Shown: one piece after another, positions 26,181-38,240 of the stretch
Layout: the number at the start of each line of letters is the position of its first letter
Position numbering within the stretch: the stretch's first letter is position 1
Assembly (NCBI GenBank): GCA_028023455.1
Contig: JAQFVV010006473.1
Coordinates: 982,702-1,046,701, forward strand
DNA: 64,000 nucleotides
Source: Epiperipatus broadwayi
Taxonomy: Eukaryota; Onychophora; Udeonychophora; Euonychophora; Peripatidae
Reading direction: 5' to 3'
Position numbers and translations under genes: made by a program
Notes under the pieces: model-generated
Databases searched by the model: none
The model's input: only the letters and a program-made list of their open reading frames with translations
What the model was told of the DNA's origin: nothing

Positions 26181-26700
26181 ATATATTTAATGTTTAACAT
26201 TATGTTACAAATAACATTAATAAGTTAATGAATAATTATAAACATGTCATACCTGTCCAGGTAAAAAATGATATTGTTTAACAAATTTTTTGTAGATGTT
26301 TGCTATCACATAGAAATGGCTGCAGTATGGAGAAAAGACTAAAGGAGCATCAATTGTTATACAAGTGTATAAACAGTAAAAATAATAATCACTCAATGAC
26401 TGTTTCAGTTTGTTTGGATAATGAAAGGCCACATAAATATAGATTTAAGTTTGATCTTGAAAATATTAAAATTCTTTATGAAAAGAAATTAAAGAGGGAG
26501 TTTTCATAAATAAATAAAATGAATATAATTAATAGACAAAACACTAATGTTAAAATTCGGGAATCCTGAGGATTTGAATTGATGATGTTTGCCCCTTATG
26601 TTTTTTGAATCTGTTAATATGGATATTTTTAATTGAATTATTAGAAAAATTATTGAAGATTAAAAAAATTGATATAAAAGTAGTACATTTTTTTACATCA
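25370..26700 (+). pseudogene. Penelope-like retroelement, 5'-truncated, degenerate
   Basis: The first part, 25397-25606, is an open stretch beginning 'MGLPAV' (PLE motif GLPMGSP) with an intact YVDD box at 25502-25513 and the following 'VEELNTLN' helix. Past a stop, 25950-26090 encodes 'IEQINNTLCQFKRKY' of the connector. 'CHTCPGK' lies near 26250. The GIY-YIG endonuclease remnant is at 26300-26509, with 'SMEKRLKEHQ' and 'FDLENIKILYEKK', ending 'NKMNIINRQNTN' near 26520. The fingers of the RT are absent, the GIY and YIG cores are not visible, and an AT microsatellite splits the connector. It is of the same family as the minus-strand neighbour, sharing 'NNCNFKDIKIYK', and stands head to head with it. 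Confidence 0.87.
26101..26176. repeat. (AT)n microsatellite inside the plus-strand PLE
   Basis: An uninterrupted AT run of about 76 bp between the connector remnant and the endonuclease remnant. It adds an Ile-Tyr repeat to the frame. Confidence 0.97.
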
Positions 26701-28070
26701 TACTGATAAAAAAAACTGGAACTAGGATGAGCCAAATTTAGGGAATAAAAATAAATGTTAAATTTAAAATTATTGCTACTTTATCTGGAGTATGGTGCAC
26801 TATACTTACTGACTATTTAAAGTTATAAGATTGACATTTTTAAAGGTGATATTTACATTCACTAAAAATGGGAATATAAAACTTGCTAAAAATAATTACT
26901 GTTAAAAAGAAACTAACTCTCCATGTGACTAATTAATGATCTGACAAAATATTCCAGCATAATCTTGGTTGCTATTTTAAAACTATTTTTTGTTGATATG
27001 AATGTTAGGGCTTGAGATTGCTGATGTCATGAACATTAAGTTTAGTAATGGAATATTAGAAATATATCAATAAACAAAAACAATTTTTTCCAATCACTTT
27101 TATTCTGATGATAATCTAAATATATTTTTTAATACTGTAAAACATTATAATGGAAATATCATAAGCTGGACATCTGTATTACAATACTTATTTAGTTTGA
27201 TTATTATTTTACATAATAAATATATAGAAATTGAATTTTTTTAAAAACATTTTGAAGTTCTATCATTTTGCTGTCACAAAGCTCATACTTTGCAGATTTT
27301 TTTTTTTTTTAAAATAAAGTTTTACAATAAAGTTTTAAATATAAAAAAATAAATTTAAAAAATCTTACGAAATGTCTTTATTTAAACTCTTCCAACACAT
27401 GGAAATGAATTCTGTATTTTAGATTAGACTGACTTATTAAACATGTTGGGATAATAATATATCCAGTACTCTATTTGTAAACATTAAAAGTAAATAGAAT
27501 ATTATAAGTCACATATATCTTAGGTTAATATTATAAATGTATTATTAGGTAACGTTTTTTTTTTTAAAGCAATTTTTTAAAAAAAAATAATTTTCTTTTA
27601 TTTGGGGTTATGTGCAGTTTATATAGGCAAATATACTTTGTGAGTTACAAGAGTAAGATGGAACTTGCAATCTGAATAAATCACGCAATTTTGGCATAAT
27701 GTAAATTTATTTATTAAACCAGTTTATTTTTATATACAAATATTTTTATAAATAATTCTAAAATACACCAGTAAATGTTAAAATTTCTAAAGATATATTT
27801 ATTAAAAGTAATTTACGTGCAACTCAATCATTTTTGAAAAATTACTAACAATTCCCTTTTAATATTAAGATTTGTTTATTTTTCTAAATATCAATATTTA
27901 AAGGCAAAGTAAATAATATAAAGAAAAAAAACTTGTTTTAAAGAAATACAAATAGAGCTGATGATCAACATATTAAAAAACAAATTTATGTATATATATA
28001 TTTAAATTTAGTTAGTTGGTATTAAAAAAATCAATACATTTAATAATTTTAATAAATATAATGCATTATT
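26700..28070. other. AT-rich noncoding DNA
   Basis: The first ~100 bases may be 3' untranslated sequence of the PLE. Beyond that nothing is recognised. Confidence 0.5.
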
Positions 28071-28609
<539 letters not shown>

Positions 28610-30790
28610 CCAATTATTTGTCTGTCTACTTATATATCTTCATATGTACCTCTTTAATTAACTCTCTATTTATCTAGATATTTATACACGGAGATACGTT
28701 AATTTTGACTCTATAATTAATTAGTATGGGTAGACAGATTAAAATGAAAGGTTTTTTTACAATGTCATGTCAATTATTATTATTTGAGTGATTAACAATT
28801 TGTTTTTAATTATAATATTTTTATTTTTCAGATTGATCTATTGTGAACTGTAAGTCAATAATAACAGAAAGAATGGAACTTCAGCTTTTGATCACAAAGG
28901 AAAATGTTAACTAATATTTCATTACTTAAATTATCAAGCCATTAGTTTAGAACAATTAGCAAGATTTTTCATTTCACAAAGCATGAAGAAACAGATTGAC
29001 TACCAATGGATAAAAAAGTTCATTAAAAATCATCTTTGAAGAAAAGATGTAAATATACGTTACTTTTTTTCTTTTTTCTTTCCTCTCATTTTTATTTATA
29101 TACAGTTCTACTCAATCCAAAAATTACATAGTGATAACTGAATCATCAATAGTAGATATGAATATGATATACCCGTACAATACTATAGAGCTTTTTTTTA
29201 TTCTAAATCTACTAGTAATATCAAAAACATATGCTTTGATGTAGAAATAGGCTATTTGACAAATAAAATATTAGAATAGAAACTCTTCTTATTGATAAAC
29301 TAAAATGACTGCAAATAGATATTGTTATCTATCAGAAAAAGTTGAATGTTTCAACAAGTCTTGATGATATGGATTAGATTTTCCAAATTAAAGCAGATTT
29401 GGTTCCTATTTCTATACACATCATCATTTCAAGATATATTAGATATCTATTGACTCTGCACAGGCAGTACCTATAAGATACATGGAAAATTGTGTATGAT
29501 GAATAGTGTTTTGTTTTATTTCTCAAAAATATATATTTTAGATACTTTATAATGTACTCATTTGGTATGAATATCAATTTTAAAATAAAGTCAATCAAAT
29601 TTTACTTAAAAACGATATACTTTATCTGTCCCTTTAACTCTCACCAAATTATTTTAGAATCTTTTGATATCTATGTTTAATTAATAATATCTCATGCTGT
29701 TTGTTATGTTCTTGAACAGAATCTTTAATAATCATAATCATACATGATTTTCATAGTAGAAAATATTATTTTCTAATTCTTAGCAATATTAAAGAAATAT
29801 TATTTATATTTTATAATTAAAAAAACATTTTACATTTATCATACAATACTGAATCTCATGAATGGAAAAAAATCAAAGCAATATTTATATATATTACAAA
29901 GTCATATAACATTACAATACTAGCCAAAAAGCTCACAAAATTTTATTAAAATTCTTCCACAGTCATGGTTTCTTTCATTAACAAATAGATATTTTCAAGT
30001 TAATTGATGAAATCATGGTTGTGGAAAATTTTTAGTAAATTTGTTTTTGGCTATGATTTTCTAGATGATTTATAATCACTAGAATAGCAGTAGACAGTAT
30101 TTAATATACAGATATATATTGCAATCTTAATTTCTGCCTATAGAACTTTGTTAGGTATTTTTGCTAATATATCCAAAAAAAATACATTGTTCAATTTTCT
30201 GTTAATTAAATTCCATTACTATGTTTAAAATAGTGGATGATTTAATAAGTTACCTTAGTGATTTATAACTAATATTATAAAATATCATTATTAATGATAA
30301 ATTAAAATAAATTAATTAACTTATCAATCAAACTTATTTTATAATTGTAGTTGTTATAAAAACATAAAGTCAGTATTTTAGCATAATGACTTATTCTTAA
30401 AATTTTGTAGTTGAAAGATTTAATTATATTCTTAATGTAGTTATGATACATATTTATTAAGTCATTATAAAATAAATATGTAAATAATTTAATAATGCTT
30501 TATTGGTATTAATAATATAATACATTTATTACAATTAATTTTAAAAATATAGTTCTAATTGCTAGCTTAATAATAGTCTAATCATCTATAAGTATTTAGA
30601 ATTAGCCAATAACTTTAAGTTAATTATATCTAAATCACATTTTAAATATTTTAGTGTGTAAGGAAGTGTGTAATCTGTTCCCATTTACAGTTAAAATCTT
30701 AAAAAAGAAAATGGTTATATTTCAACTTCCATGTCTGGAACATGTAAACAATTAAAACAATTTTATTGTGTAGAATTTTGTTTATAAAAA
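28610..30790. other. AT-rich noncoding DNA
   Basis: No gene or repeat family identified. A 74-codon minus-strand frame at 29374-29598 is hydrophobic and shows no domain. Confidence 0.5.
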
Positions 30791-31255
30791 ATATCTATTT
30801 TTAAATATACTATACTTAAGTTAATATTTTAAGAATTTTAAAAGAGTATTTTAAATTAATTATTATTGAGATCATATTATTATTTATTAAATAATTTGTA
30901 AAATGTATAATATAACAAATGATGTAATATTAACTTATTATTCTGTCTAAAAATTTCCAGACAGTGTAATCTAAGAAGTTATTTTTAGCATATTTGACTT
31001 ATTACCTAAATTACATCACATAAATCAATTAGTGATTAACCCCTTCATTGCCAATCATTTAATTAGTCACTTATGTCAGGTGATAATATGCAATTTTTTA
31101 TAATTATTTATTATTTTGTTAGATAAAACCATGGTTGGCTAAACTAATTATCAGGATGGGCCCTCTAGCTTTGGCCCATCAATTAGTCTACAGAATTTCT
31201 TCAAATGTATACACCATTCAGAAAATGTCAACAATGCATAAATATGGAAGGAAAT
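30790..31255 (+). repeat. Dispersed repeat family D, copy 1
   Basis: It matches 60415-60925 in the same orientation: 'aagttaatattttaagaatt', 'aatttgtaaaatgtat(a/c)atataacaaa', 'agacagtgtaat', 'catatttgactta', 'ccttcattgccaatcat' and the end 'aacaatgcataa'. There is no coding signal. Confidence 0.8.
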
Positions 31256-31689
31256 AAAATGCACCAATGCAATGATTTTAGTCCTTATTTTCAAAAGGCT
31301 TTAGACTTCCAGTTAAACCAGCAGTTGTTGGGTGAAGATGATAGGTAATAAGAATATCTTGATTCAGAATTATGAATTCAAACACCCATTAATATTGCCC
31401 TTCTATGTATGTATTTATAATTACAGATAATTTTCCAATGAAGGAAGACTGAATAAATTGGAAAGTCTGTGAGACTAAAATAAAAGTTTTAGATATGATT
31501 GATTTAAAAAGTATAAATAAGCTTTATTAAAAAGCACTGACAATGGCAGCACACGTGAAAAAAATTTCTTAAAATAAAAAAATAAATTCCAGTATTGTGG
31601 TTGATGGTATATTACACAGAATATTATGATCACAACAAAATTGTTGGAAAAAAATATTAAAACAGAAAACTTGGAAAGAAGTTTCATCA

Positions 31690-31975
31690 AGTGACTGACA
31701 TGTTTTATAAAAAGTACAAACAAGACAGAATATTCTGTGAAAACAAGTTATATAATTTTGAGTAAAAAGCAAATGATTCAAAAAAATTTTTGGAAGGAAA
31801 ATTTACAAAAGACTGCATCCTAGCTGCTATAGAATTAATATGTCCAGAACATAAAAAGAAATTTGAGAATGTAATTATGTCTTGAAGATTGAAAAAACTA
31901 TCATTAAATATGGAACAATCATTAATAATAATGATGTATTTTATTTTTAATTCACAAACAAAAATATGGACTCAT
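31690..31975 (+). pseudogene. hAT transposase fragment (GTF2IRD2/ZBED-like), dead
   Basis: In one frame 31777-31883 reads through 'FLEGKFTKDCILAAIELICP' and then 'EHKKKFENV', close to the F-x-D/E-G-E-F-x-K-x-C-L-x-A-A-E-x-x-C-P-E block that precedes the catalytic core in transposases related to GTF2IRD2-like proteins. The family is a cut-and-paste DNA transposase group. Upstream sequence to about 31690 fits loosely after a stop codon. The catalytic DDE residues are not present. Family assignment rests on memory of the motif. Confidence 0.6.
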
Positions 31976-31979
31976 TTAA

Positions 31980-33760
31980 AGAGGGAAAGTTAAAATTGGC
32001 CTACCCCTAATGTTAGGAGCAAATTAATTAAATTTTTGATCACATATAGCAGGCTAATTTTTAAATCACTAATTTTGTATGGATTATGAATATATTATCA
32101 GCAGAAAAAAAATTTCTTGCTCTTGTTATATATGAAAATAATAGTTTTAAAACTATAAAACAGAATTTTGCTGTTGAAAGAAAATTTATTTTGACAATTA
32201 AAAAAAGATGGAACTATTACTAAAAAATGTAAAAAGAAAAGCAAAGTTACATAATATATGACTTGCTTTATTGATTATTATGATGATTACTAAAAGAAAG
32301 AATGACAACATGAATTGTTTAGAAGAGTTTTATAATGAATTATGTAGTAATAAAAATGATAAAAAACAAAGTATCCTCTTCTGTTGTTATAACTTTTGAA
32401 CTGCCCAAATAAAGAAATAAGATATGCAGTTCAAGCTATAAAGAAGAAAAAACCTCAAAGACTCTATCAAATTATTATTGATATTTTGAAAGAAGCAGAT
32501 AAAGAAGTAGAAATGTGTTGTAAATGTTATATAGCAAATGTTTAAATGATAATATACCAGAATATTGGAATAATGCATTAATAATATTGATAATTAAGAT
32601 AGGTGCTAAAGAAGATATTGATGTACTGGTCTTTTAGTTCTAGGTAAAATTTTTTACTGAAATAAATGCAAATGTCTACAATAAATTTCGGTTTCTAATT
32701 AACCCAAAGAGCAAAGTAGATTTAAAAGGGATTTTAGGACAGTATATTACATATATATGTTGAGAAAAATTGAACAAAGAATTAATAAATATAAGTCGTC
32801 ATTATTCTTTGAATTTATAGAGTATGAAAATTTTTTGATTCTATAAGCATTTCTGTAATAATTAAAGTTTTGGATCAACAAAATATAAATCCAGGATACT
32901 GTCATATTCTGAAGAATATTTATTAAAAGCTTCAGCAGTTATTAAATTACATATTGATACTAAGAAAATTAAGTTTGAGAAAAGTGTATGACAGGGTGAT
33001 TCCATATCTCCAAAACTTTTTACAAAAGTTTTAAAAAAAGTATTTGTAAATGAAAATGGGATCTAAGACAGTTAAAGTAAATAAATATTATTCAAGTCAT
33101 CCAAATTTTTCAGACGATTTGATTATTTTTAAAAATAATGTCTTAGAGCTTCACAAAATGTTGCAATACTTATTAGCCATATAGTTAGAAAATAGGATTA
33201 AGGATAAATAATAAAAAAAAACAATGGATTTTTTTCAGAAGAATAAAATAAATATTGATAATCGTGAATTAAAAGTCATAAAATTAAATTCGGATGGAGT
33301 GGTTTTGGCAAAAATAATTCAATATTAAAAGAAAATATGCTATGACTTTAAAAAGAAAGGTTTTTAGTAAATGTGTTTTTCCAGTGTTATTTATGGATTT
33401 GAATCTTGGACATAGCAAAAAAGAATAATTCAAGGGCTTCACACTACTCAATGCAGTATGAAAAAATGTATATTAAGAGTAACATGAAATCAAAAACAAA
33501 ATGCATGAGGGAAAGAGCAAACACATGTCAATGACATCAATGAAAGAATTAATAAGTTGAGATGTAGCTGGATTGAATGTATTATTAGAAGAGATAATAA
33601 TATATGAACAGTTAGAGTCTTAAATCGATTCCAAAATATTTAGAAGATTTAGAAAAAGTCCACATGAGAGATAGATGACTGAAATAGAAAGAAATGGCTT
33701 GTGTGTTGTGGAGACTGAGAAATTATGATTAAGTTAGAAAGACTATCCTGCCTGGATCGA
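31980..33760 (+). pseudogene. RTE-clade LINE reverse transcriptase, degenerate
   Basis: Landmarks follow the RTE order with several frameshifts and stops: the end of the apurinic endonuclease near 31995-32080, 'LYQIIIDILKEADKEVE' near 32460, 'IPEYWNNALIILI' near 32555-32595, 'AKEDID' (usual GDKEDIDNYRPIS) near 32606, 'SAVIKLHIDT' near 32933-32962, 'QGDSISPKLFT' at about 32991-33023, 'FSDDLIIF' (usual FADD box) near 33108-33131, and C-terminal 'KLRCSWIECIIRR' (usual KWxWAGHxxR) near 33552-33590. The element would nick DNA and copy its RNA in place. The many breaks make it inactive. A GA repeat follows the end. Confidence 0.88.
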
Positions 33761-33797
33761 TAATGGTTAAAAATAATGATATATATGTGGAAAGGAA

Positions 33798-33852
33798 GAA
33801 AGAGAGAGAGAGAGAGAGAGAGGAAGGGGAAGAGAAAGAGAGAGAAAGAGTG
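33798..33852. repeat. (GA)n purine tract
   Basis: About 55 bases almost wholly of GA and GGA units. It lies just past the C-terminal remnant of the RTE LINE and might descend from the simple-repeat tail of that element. Confidence 0.9.
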
Positions 33853-34610
33853 ATTACAAACTGACAATTTTAATTTATATTTTTAAAATTATTTTCATTA
33901 AGTAACTTTTGATTGTTTATTTACTATGTAAATATTTTTATTTTATATAAGAGTAGTAGAAATGTTTATTTTGTTAACGCAGATATTTATAGCATTAAAA
34001 TAAAAGTCGATAAACAAATTATAAAAATAATCTTTAAATAAGTAATTAGTACATTTAAAACCAAAATTATTTTTAGTAAAATTATATTTATGGTTAATTT
34101 ATACACTTATTTTAAGAAGTTATGCAATATATATATAAGAGTTAGTTGTTTGATTTCTAAAGATATAGATTTTATTATTAAATGACAACGCTATAATTTA
34201 TTTCAATATATTTTTGTTTTAGGCTGACATTTTTTTTTTAACTTTCGCATAAGAGTGCAATTAAACATTTATTATTAAACAAAAAGTGAATTTTGAAACA
34301 ACAATAAAAGAGTATTACGATGAAATAAACCTATTTTTTTTTTTTATCGCTGTCATCAGTCTAATCTGGTAATATAATACTAAAGGTTATAAGGTCTCAA
34401 ATAAAACATATAATCTTTTGATGATATCTAGGTCATAGACTACAAATTGTCATTCAGTTATTGGGTTTTAAGTGTTTACTTAAATATTATTCCCGCGAGA
34501 GATGAAATAAAAAAAAAGTATAACATTTCCAATACTTCGCAGTTAATGAGTGTTATGGAGGCATTACTTTTACAATTTTTCTATAATGTTGAATTTTTTT
34601 TTTGACTTGC
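33853..34610. other. AT-rich noncoding DNA
   Basis: No gene recognised. CpG is slightly more frequent between about 33980 and 34560 than in neighbouring repeats. Confidence 0.45.
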
Positions 34611-34614
34611 AATA

Positions 34615-35035
34615 GGATATTTGCAGTTTTTTTAATATCTCTCTGTTTATTTATCTCTCTGCCTATCTGTCTATCAATTATCTGTTTATGTATTTATATA
34701 TCTATTATTATTATTCATCTATGTATCTGCCTACTTATTCATCTAACTATCTACTTGTCAGTTTATTTTTTTATATATTTGTTTATCTATTTATCTCTCT
34801 ACCTAGCTACTCACTTACTATCTATCCACCAATTCATCCACCGACTTTCTTATTTGCCAATCTAATAAACAACTTTCTTATTTACCTATTTGTTTATTCA
34901 ATCACCTAGATTTCTACTATTCTCTTTGTTTATTTATCCATTTATCTATCTTATTTCTCTTTCTATTTTTACTTTTATCTATTTACCTTTCTATCTATTT
35001 ATCTACTATCTAACTATCTAGTGATCTATTTATAA
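34615..35035. repeat. Decayed TATC/TTTA tetranucleotide array
   Basis: The plus strand is a chain of 'tatctat', 'tttatct' and 'catctat' words with scattered substitutions. It keeps a roughly four-base rhythm over about 420 bp. It looks like an old relative of the young arrays at 28.1 and 57.9 kb. The overlapping hydrophobic frames are artefacts. Confidence 0.8.
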
Positions 35036-35394
35036 TGTATTTTTGATTATTTATAAATGCTTGGTTATGGGTATAGTCTTTCATATTTATGCCCGTGTAT
35101 AATATTTCAATTTTTAAAGAACTTGGTGGCATATAAAATTCTGTATGAATATTATTACTCTTGTAAGCATTTTTCTTTTAAATAATTTTATTTCAGCAGC
35201 ATAATATATGAGTTGAGTTACTGAAGTAATGTAACAGAAATGATAAAAGTAAATTGTGAACTCTACATCCATAGATGTAAAATACAAGCTTTTGATACAG
35301 AATAAATACTAAAGATATTTGGGTGGGTGATTATATATATATATATATTTAAATACAAGAATATTCTCTATATTGAACTTAATGTAATCAGATT

Positions 35395-35700
35395 TTCAAT
35401 GATACAGATGGCTGAAGAGTTGAAGGGTAGTGAAGATTGAAGCCTGTCCATTAAAGATTGAAGATTTGCTATCTTAATATAAAATGAGCACTGATTATAT
35501 ATATATATGTGTGTGTGTGTGTGTGGGGGTGATGATCTGGATCAAGTGATGAGTGCTGATTCAGCATGAAATATGTATATTGGAAATCATTTATCTTTTT
35601 TCACATATATGTGGTAATGTGTATAGATTGTACAAGGTTGAGTGAAAAACTGTAAGTTAAGTCTGAGTTTACATATATATGCTTATATTAAATATTTTCA
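35395..35700 (+). repeat. SINE-like family A copy
   Basis: It shares with 21000-21260 the words 'tgaagattgaagcctgt(c/t)cattaaag', 'cttaatataaaatgagcact', an AT/GT microsatellite, 'atgatctggatcaagtgatg' and 'gagtgaaaaact'. Its B-box-like end is mutated to 'gtctgagtttacat'. Confidence 0.7.
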
Positions 35701-36085
35701 TAGTTATATGATAAAAACAAAGAATTTTTTGATTTAAACTCTCCCGATGTTTTAACAAAATAACATCCACCATTATCATGGTTAAGTTTTTAAAGAAAAA
35801 CCATTATATTTCAAGTAGTAATAATGTATTCTAACTACTCAATTACTTGATGCCCAATCACATTCTTTACCTCATGCTCAATTTTATTATTACTTGATAT
35901 CTAATGTTTTTTTTTTTTTTTAAAAAAAAAACTTGACACTGATAATGGAAAATGTTATTTGGGCAAAACATTGGGAAGTAATAAGCTTGTTTAACACTTT
36001 GTATGCCTGATTCATTTAAAAGTGAAGTGGCTTGACATCACTCTAAATCAGTCACTTTTTGTACTACGATTATGATTTTGGGCTC
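35700..36085. other. Noncoding DNA
   Basis: Nothing recognised. There is a T-run/A-run pair near 35908-35930. Confidence 0.45.
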
Positions 36086-36735
36086 TTTTTAAAGATTAAA
36101 AAAAGTTCTGTAAGATGCTGCCCTCTCTTGAATTATTTTACAAGTAAAAAATCAATAAAACTGACCTTATACATCAAACAAAAAAAATAATGCCTCTTCT
36201 TATATTGTATTGGCTATTAAATTTTGACAACAAAGAAAATGGCTGCCAAAAAGTAAAGAGTTGCGACCTGTTTTTGTTTTATTTCGAAAATGATAAACAA
36301 ATGTTTTAGACCATTTTAACAGTATTTTTTGACAAATTATAAATTATTTTGATAAAATATGCTAAAAATAAAATTATTTTGGAAAAATAGTTAAGATTTT
36401 TAACAAAAATTATTTGCTTTTTTCTACAATTAAAATTGGCAAAGCATTTTGATTGGTGAGTAAGATTTTGTTTTACATTTTCCGCTAGTGAAAATTTATA
36501 TATTTATATAATAACAATTTATTTTTGAAAAAACTTTCATTCACTTTCATAACCTGACAAATTATTAATATACTGTTTACAAACAAAACTAAAGTGAATA
36601 TAATATTAAAAGATGAATATATTTTGATGTTTGAGTTTAATTGCCACTTGACTTTAAATTGACCAATTAAAAGTTTTGACTTTTACCTTATTTGGCCAAT
36701 AAAATAATCAGTTTTAAAGGTTAATCCAAAAATAC
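36085..36735 (-). repeat. Dispersed repeat family C, copy 2 (inverted relative to copy 1)
   Basis: The reverse complement aligns along its whole length with 8246-8925, beginning at 'ttctgtaagatgctgccctc' near 36104 and ending near 'gtaaaagtc..aacttttaattgg'. The two copies differ by many substitutions and a few indels, so they are old independent insertions. Confidence 0.8.
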
Positions 36736-37960
36736 TCTGTTTGCATACATATGCTTATATATACAATGCATTGAAGCAGAATAAATAATTCTAAATTCAT
36801 ATTATTTTATTTGGAATTTATTATTATTAATTAATTTCTACATTTAAAACAAATATAAGTATACCTATGGTTAGAAATTAAGATCACATGATATTTAGAT
36901 AGGTCAATTATTAATGAAAAGCCAGAAGAATATGAAATTGATAAAAATTAATCAAGATTAAAGAAATATAGGTAGCAAGTTGGGGTGGTGTATTGTTTGA
37001 TATTTATATATTAATGTTTACCATTTTATTAATTAAACTAATTGACTTTTATGTAATATTTTAATTTATTTTGACTTTACCAAACAAATATCTTCAACTT
37101 TGAATAACTAACTTGTGTCTAAAGAGGAAAGGGAAAGCATAGTTTACTGTTACTGGACATTTCTCCAACTTACAAGGCTGTACTATTTTAAATTATGTTT
37201 TTGTTTTAATGTCAACCCATCTGATCAATCTCAATTTAAAAATAGTTAAATATTCCTTTGGGTTTATCAGATGTTCTGATATTAAAACAAAGATATCATT
37301 GGGAAATAATATCACCTTCATCATCAAAAACTTTGTATAACCATTAAATCTTAAGCTGTACAATATAATAATGTTAAAACTTTAAATAATATTGAGTTAA
37401 AGTATATGATATTTATTAAAAAACACACTTTGTTTAAAATATTTAGTCTAAATGTCCATCAGTTGATCATTGGGGATTCAAAAGCTGAAGATTTGTGGAT
37501 AAATTCCTAATACAAAAATAATTAGTTCAACTGAATGAAACAGTTAAGTTCTGCTTGGCATATTGGAACATAACAGTCATGTGACCTTGAAAGACTTGAC
37601 AAGATGACTTTTTATTTATATAATATATCACTATTATCTAATAAAGATTCTGCGAATAAACAGTTTTGGATCAATTCCAATCTGAGAAAAGTGGGGGAAA
37701 AAATCTGTTAACCCACAGAATGGAATTCAACGTCTTACTTTGATTTTCAAATGTTACTTGACCTAGAAAATGATGAGCAACTTTAATTATTTATAACATT
37801 CAACTTAACAACCATTCAATAAATAAGTTAGTATTTGAGTCTTTTGGAAAAAATATATTCAATTCTAAAAATAATAATTATTATATTTTAATCATAGTTG
37901 TACAGCTATTACAAAAAGTATAAACTATTTTATTTATTTATCTTTGTTTAAAAATACATT
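36736..37960. other. AT-rich noncoding DNA
   Basis: No gene or repeat family recognised. Confidence 0.45.
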
Positions 37961-37964
37961 GCTA

Positions 37965-38240
37965 TCTGGTTTGCAAGGATTTGAAGACATTTACATGTCT
38001 GAAAAGTTCAGGTTTTCAAATTGATAGTAACATATTAAATAAGTGCTAGATTTTGAGTTGGTATTTTAAATCTGGTGTCTGGATTCCTAACTCCTCACTG
38101 AAATGAGCTATAAGCTCGAAACCAATTGGTCTGGGGATGAGGACTCTCAATAGAGATTTTGAATTTCTTTCTCTTTCGGCATTTATAAATTAAAGCTTGT
38201 TTGGAGCTATTGGATAAGCTCTCTCTAGTGTACATTATAA
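37965..38240 (+). repeat. Dispersed repeat family B copy
   Basis: One of the better preserved copies. It has 'gacatttacatgtctgaaaa', 'aaataagtgctagattttga', 'atctggtgtctgga', 'ctcactgaaatgagctataa', 'gctcgaaaccaattggtctg' and 'tagagattttgaat', in the order seen at 42.7-43.9 kb. Confidence 0.75.

Noticed and set aside
31475-31781. Two overlapping minus-strand frames of 70-82 codons
   Set aside because: They are antisense to the hAT fragment and its upstream region and are rich in Phe, Leu and Ser. I treat them as shadows.
34602-34909. Overlapping hydrophobic frames that look like membrane proteins
   Set aside because: They come from a decayed TATC/TTTA array. The hydrophobicity follows from T-rich codons, and no family motif is present.
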